From Clostridia bacterium (GTDB taxonomy: Bacteria > Bacillota > Clostridia > Christensenellales > Borkfalkiaceae): a DNA stretch of 6,068 bases. Of the stretch, positions 5,933 through 6,068 are shown piece after piece. A program made the translations under genes and the position numbers. The notes below the pieces were generated by a model, which saw nothing but the letters and a program-made list of their open reading frames with translations, searched no databases and was not told the DNA's origin. The DNA lies in NCBI GenBank assembly GCA_017501125.1, contig JAFVXN010000134.1:1-6068 (forward strand), given 5' to 3'. Every line of letters begins with the position of its first letter. Positions within the stretch are counted from its first letter, which is position 1.

Positions 5933-5951
5933 GGCATCTGCGCCTTTTAAT
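5888..5951. repeat. Palindromic repeat, copy 3, internally deleted (~64 bp)
   Basis: The left half (to CTTGCT ending at 5932) is nearly identical to the left half of copy 2, and the right end GGCATCTGCGCCTTTTAAT is a diverged version of the usual end. The middle hairpin is missing. The junction lies at CTTGCT, a word that occurs on both sides of the missing part in copy 2 (5811-5816 and 5864-5869). Confidence 0.65.
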
Positions 5952-5959
5952 CATATTAT
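5931..5959 (+). promoter_or_regulatory. Weak candidate promoter for the gene at 6012
   Basis: CTGGCA (5931-5936), 17 bases, and TATTAT (5954-5959) are in the correct arrangement, with TATAAA (5957-5962) as an overlapping alternative -10. The -35 box lies in the right end of repeat copy 3. The box scores are modest and the A/T-rich stretch 5952-6000 could give such matches by chance. Confidence 0.35.
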
Positions 5960-6011
5960 AAACAAGCAAAATTTATTTGTCAATCATTTCATAAAAAAAA
6001 GAGGAAAAAAG

Positions 6012-6068
6012 ATGAAATACGATTTTTACGCGTACATGGATAGGATGAAATACATCAAGCGCTGGCAA
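6012..6068 (+). CDS. Start of a YfbR-like HD-domain hydrolase (partial)
   Basis: Only 19 codons are visible before the window ends. The ATG at 6012 follows GAGGAAAAAAG at good spacing. The residues MKYDFYAYMDRMKYIKRWQ resemble the N-terminus of the YfbR-like family (COG1896, HD-superfamily 5'-deoxynucleotidases), which typically begins with FYAYL.RMK.I.RW ahead of the HD metal-binding motifs. Those motifs lie beyond the window. The short length keeps this a tentative name, though FYAY..RMKYI.RW is a rather specific pattern. Confidence 0.65.
   Translation, partial: MKYDFYAYMDRMKYIKRWQ

Overview
The window looks like a chromosomal piece of an uncultured Bacillota (Clostridia-type) bacterium. 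The evidence is the housekeeping order ylxM-ffh-rpsP-khpA-rimM, strong AGGAGG-type ribosome binding sites, a TPP riboswitch acting through an intrinsic terminator, and a ThiT-type thiamine transporter. I cannot place it more finely from sequence alone. The coding style is rich in GAC/GCG codons and acidic residues.

Layout. Bases 1-1317 hold the C-terminal part of an RseP-like site-2 protease with unusual acidic, poly-lysine and Gly-rich insertions. Bases 1327-1374 hold a terminator whose 3' arm contains the -35 box of a perfect-consensus promoter. That promoter drives ylxM (1405-1761) and ffh (1771-3090), and probably rpsP (3170-3460) and khpA (3488-3754). A strong 12-bp hairpin terminator (3783-3811) sits between khpA and rimM (3842-4339). 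A second terminator (4338-4362) closes the run inside the overlapping ends of rimM and the convergent thiT-like gene, so trmD and rplS, which usually follow rimM, are absent here.

On the minus strand, a ThiT-like transporter gene (5494-4346) is preceded by a shine-Dalgarno site, an 8-bp intrinsic terminator (5548-5521), a TPP aptamer (5640-5554) and a candidate promoter (5672-5644). A 7-bp pairing between the aptamer's 5' side and the terminator's 5' arm suggests how thiamine pyrophosphate shuts the gene off.

Bases 5649-5951 hold three tandem copies of a palindromic repeat family: a 124-bp copy, a ~115-bp copy and a ~64-bp internally deleted copy. Copies 1 and 2 keep the same hairpins by compensatory changes, so the fold rather than the sequence seems to be preserved. 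The outer ends of the array lie at the promoter candidates of both flanking genes. At 6012 a new plus-strand gene begins, resembling the N-terminus of YfbR-like HD-domain nucleotidases, and is cut by the window edge.

Together the genes cover membrane proteolysis, co-translational membrane targeting (Ffh and its regulator YlxM), ribosome assembly (S16, RimM, KhpA) and thiamine uptake. The most novel material is the structured repeat array, the enlarged ThiT with a duplicated membrane unit, and the insertions in RseP.
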